From Antitrichia curtipendula (taxonomy: Eukaryota > Streptophyta > Bryopsida > Hypnales > Leucodontaceae), in contig OX579641.1 in NCBI GenBank assembly GCA_951230915.1, positions 5,394,001 through 5,458,000 on the forward strand: 64,000 nt of DNA. Reading direction: 5' to 3'. Shown in pieces: positions 62,486-64,000 of this stretch (position 1 is its first letter; every line of letters begins with the position of its first letter). Position numbers and translations under genes: made by a program. Below the pieces are notes generated by a model. The model ran no database searches and was not told where the DNA came from. It was given only the letters and a program-made list of their open reading frames with translations.

Positions 62486-64000
62486 AACTGGACCTTACAG
62501 CAGCTCTAAAGTTCCATCATAGACATTGACAATGGACTACCACTAAGATAAGCGGCAAGAAATAATAGAATTCTAGCTTCTAGTTTCATAGGCAATCTAT
62601 ATGGGACGACCATCTACAGGAAAAAAGAAGAGGAGGTGTTCTTACACATGAAGAAGAAGATGAACTTGTGAACTACCTTCTAGAAATGCAGAACTTGGGG
62701 TCTCCCTTGACTCACTAGAAGAAACCTGTATTTTTTTGACGTCCACTTTTTTAGACATCAAACATAACATTAGGATGCTAGTTTTGACATCAAAACTAGC
62801 ATCCTAATGGAAGTCAAAAAAACAACAAGTTTCTTCTAGTGACTATTGGACAACTTAGAGAGAAAGTGGGCATCCTCACACAAGCTAGGGTCACTCCTTT
62901 CAAGGACGGGGTCCATAGTCTTGGGTAGGTCAAGTATTTCAAGAATAGACATGCAAAACTTGCCATGAAGAAGCCACAAGCTCTAGAGCAAAAACGAGCT
63001 AGAAATCTATACTCTAAAATAGTGGCTACATTCTATGAGAAGCTCTAGAAGCTCTACAACATGCACAATTACAATAGTAGTTACATATGGAACTACGATG
63101 AGAGCAAAGCCCACGTTGGTAAAGATGGTGGGGATTTGTTATTGCAAAAAAAGATTCAAGAAATATCCATGTAGTTACCCTAGATCAAAGGGAGTGGCTC
63201 TCCGTTCTTTCCTACATCAACACCAAAAAGGAGAATTTGCCAAACTTTTACATCTTCAAAGGGAAAAGAAGAACCAATTTTTTTTTGAAGAAGACAAGAG
63301 AACATGCAGCAGTCATGCCTATGCAGCCAAAGGCATGGATGACACATTACTTATTCAAAGCCTGGTTGTTTCACTTTTTATTGATTGTTTCAAAAAAGTA
63401 TGGCATATTACCATCCAATAGACATTTGCTTATCCTAGATGGACATGGTTCCTACGTCACCTTGGAAGTCATCAAACTTGCTATGCATAGAGGGCTTGAT
63501 TTGCTAACATTTCCTTCTCATACGTCCCACTCTCTACAATCCCTTGATGTTACTTGCTTTAAGCCGTTCAAATTATATTTTCAAGCTTATAGAGACAAGT
63601 GGACATTGGTACACAAGGGAACAATACCTATCAAAGACAACCTTGCCCAATGGGTATCACACGCTTTAAAGAGAGTTTTTTCAACCAAGAATGTAACCAT
63701 AGGATTTGAGTGCACATGTATTTTTTCCATTAACCCAAGTGTTGTGAATAAAAAAATGGGACCTAGTGAAGCTTACTACAGGATTGAAGGGTTGAAGATG
63801 AAGAAGGCAACAAAAATAGTCAAGGAAGCACCAGTGAAGGTTTAGGAGACAATTAGTTAGAATAGTGGGAGGTGGAAGAAATCTTTGAGGATTGTCATGT
63901 GGATCTTCTTGAATGCCAACAGGACTATGTAGAAATTGATGGGGACGACTTGGAGGTGGTGGATGAGGAAGCAACCTATGACCTTCACAGTGAAGAAGAC
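62486..64000 (+). pseudogene. Decayed pogo-like DDE transposase, runs off the window
   Basis: Segments in order: psq-type helix-turn-helix (NWTLQQL, IDNGLPLR, ASSFIGNLYGTT), then GGVLTHEEEDELVNYLLEMQ, IGQLREKVGILTQARVTPFK, ALEQKRARNLYSKIVATFYE, and the DDE_1 catalytic core: first Asp in WNYDES (63097-63099), second in LILDGHGS (63438-63440), third in SLQSLDVTCFKPFK (63546-63548). An acidic tail follows to the edge. Damage: stops at 62507-62509, 62549-62551, 62926-62928 and 63046-63048, a frame change in the A-run near 62621-62626, another at the A-run 63146-63152, and the 129-bp MITE at 62713-62841. All three Asp remain, but the gene cannot make a full protein. Terminal repeats of the element were not found. 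Confidence 0.88.
62713..62841. mobile_element. CACTAGAAG MITE inside the transposase pseudogene, 129 bp
   Basis: Termini CACTAGAAGAAAC and GTTTCTTCTAGTG, near-palindromic, flanked by ACT on both sides (62710-62712 and 62842-62844). Removing it with one ACT copy rejoins the transposase frame (SPLT then IGQLREKV). Same termini as 16691-16884. Confidence 0.9.

Overview
The window is nuclear DNA of a land plant. Three spliced protein-coding genes with plant-type introns lie in very AT-rich intergenic DNA packed with small palindromic transposable elements, and there is one 200-bp assembly gap (20905-21104). The genes are plant homologues: a ubiquitin-like/HECT ligase of the UPL5 type and a phytocystatin with a legumain-inhibiting tail. 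The species cannot be fixed from sequence alone. The pogo-type transposase at the right edge and the low gene density fit a non-seed plant (bryophyte, lycophyte or fern) better than a typical flowering plant, but this is inference.

Layout. (1) 2.55-7.72 kb, minus strand: a complete ten-exon gene for the accessory subunit of queuine tRNA-ribosyltransferase (QTRT2), 402 codons, every intron GT-AG and every phase consistent. (2) 8.3-20.9 kb: AT-rich DNA with foldback elements, a TTAA-flanked element and microsatellites. (3) 21.7-29.3 kb, plus strand: a GC-rich leader with a 56-codon Cys-rich small ORF, then the UPL5-like ligase (acidic N-terminal region, ubiquitin-like domain, HECT domain with catalytic Cys). 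One exon junction, near 26.5 kb, has no canonical donor. (4) 30-57 kb: a transposon graveyard. It holds a degenerate tandem array (36.75-43.47 kb) split by three clean transposon insertions, several copies of a family with TTAA flanks and CCCCTAAAG termini, TA-flanked foldbacks with AGGTAA termini, and CACTA-terminated elements. (5) 57.84-60.66 kb, plus strand: a phytocystatin gene in four exons with two ACGTGTC motifs at its 5' end. (6) 62.5-64 kb: a decayed pogo-like DDE transposase, itself interrupted by a 129-bp CACTA-type MITE with a 3-bp target duplication, running off the window edge.

The genes do not form a pathway. QTRT2 acts in tRNA wobble modification, the HECT protein in ubiquitin transfer, and the cystatin in control of papain-like and legumain-type proteases. 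The most informative material outside the genes is the nested transposon structure, where empty sites can be read directly, and the TTAA-flanked family, which resembles non-autonomous piggyBac elements. No rRNA, tRNA or CRISPR locus was recognised.
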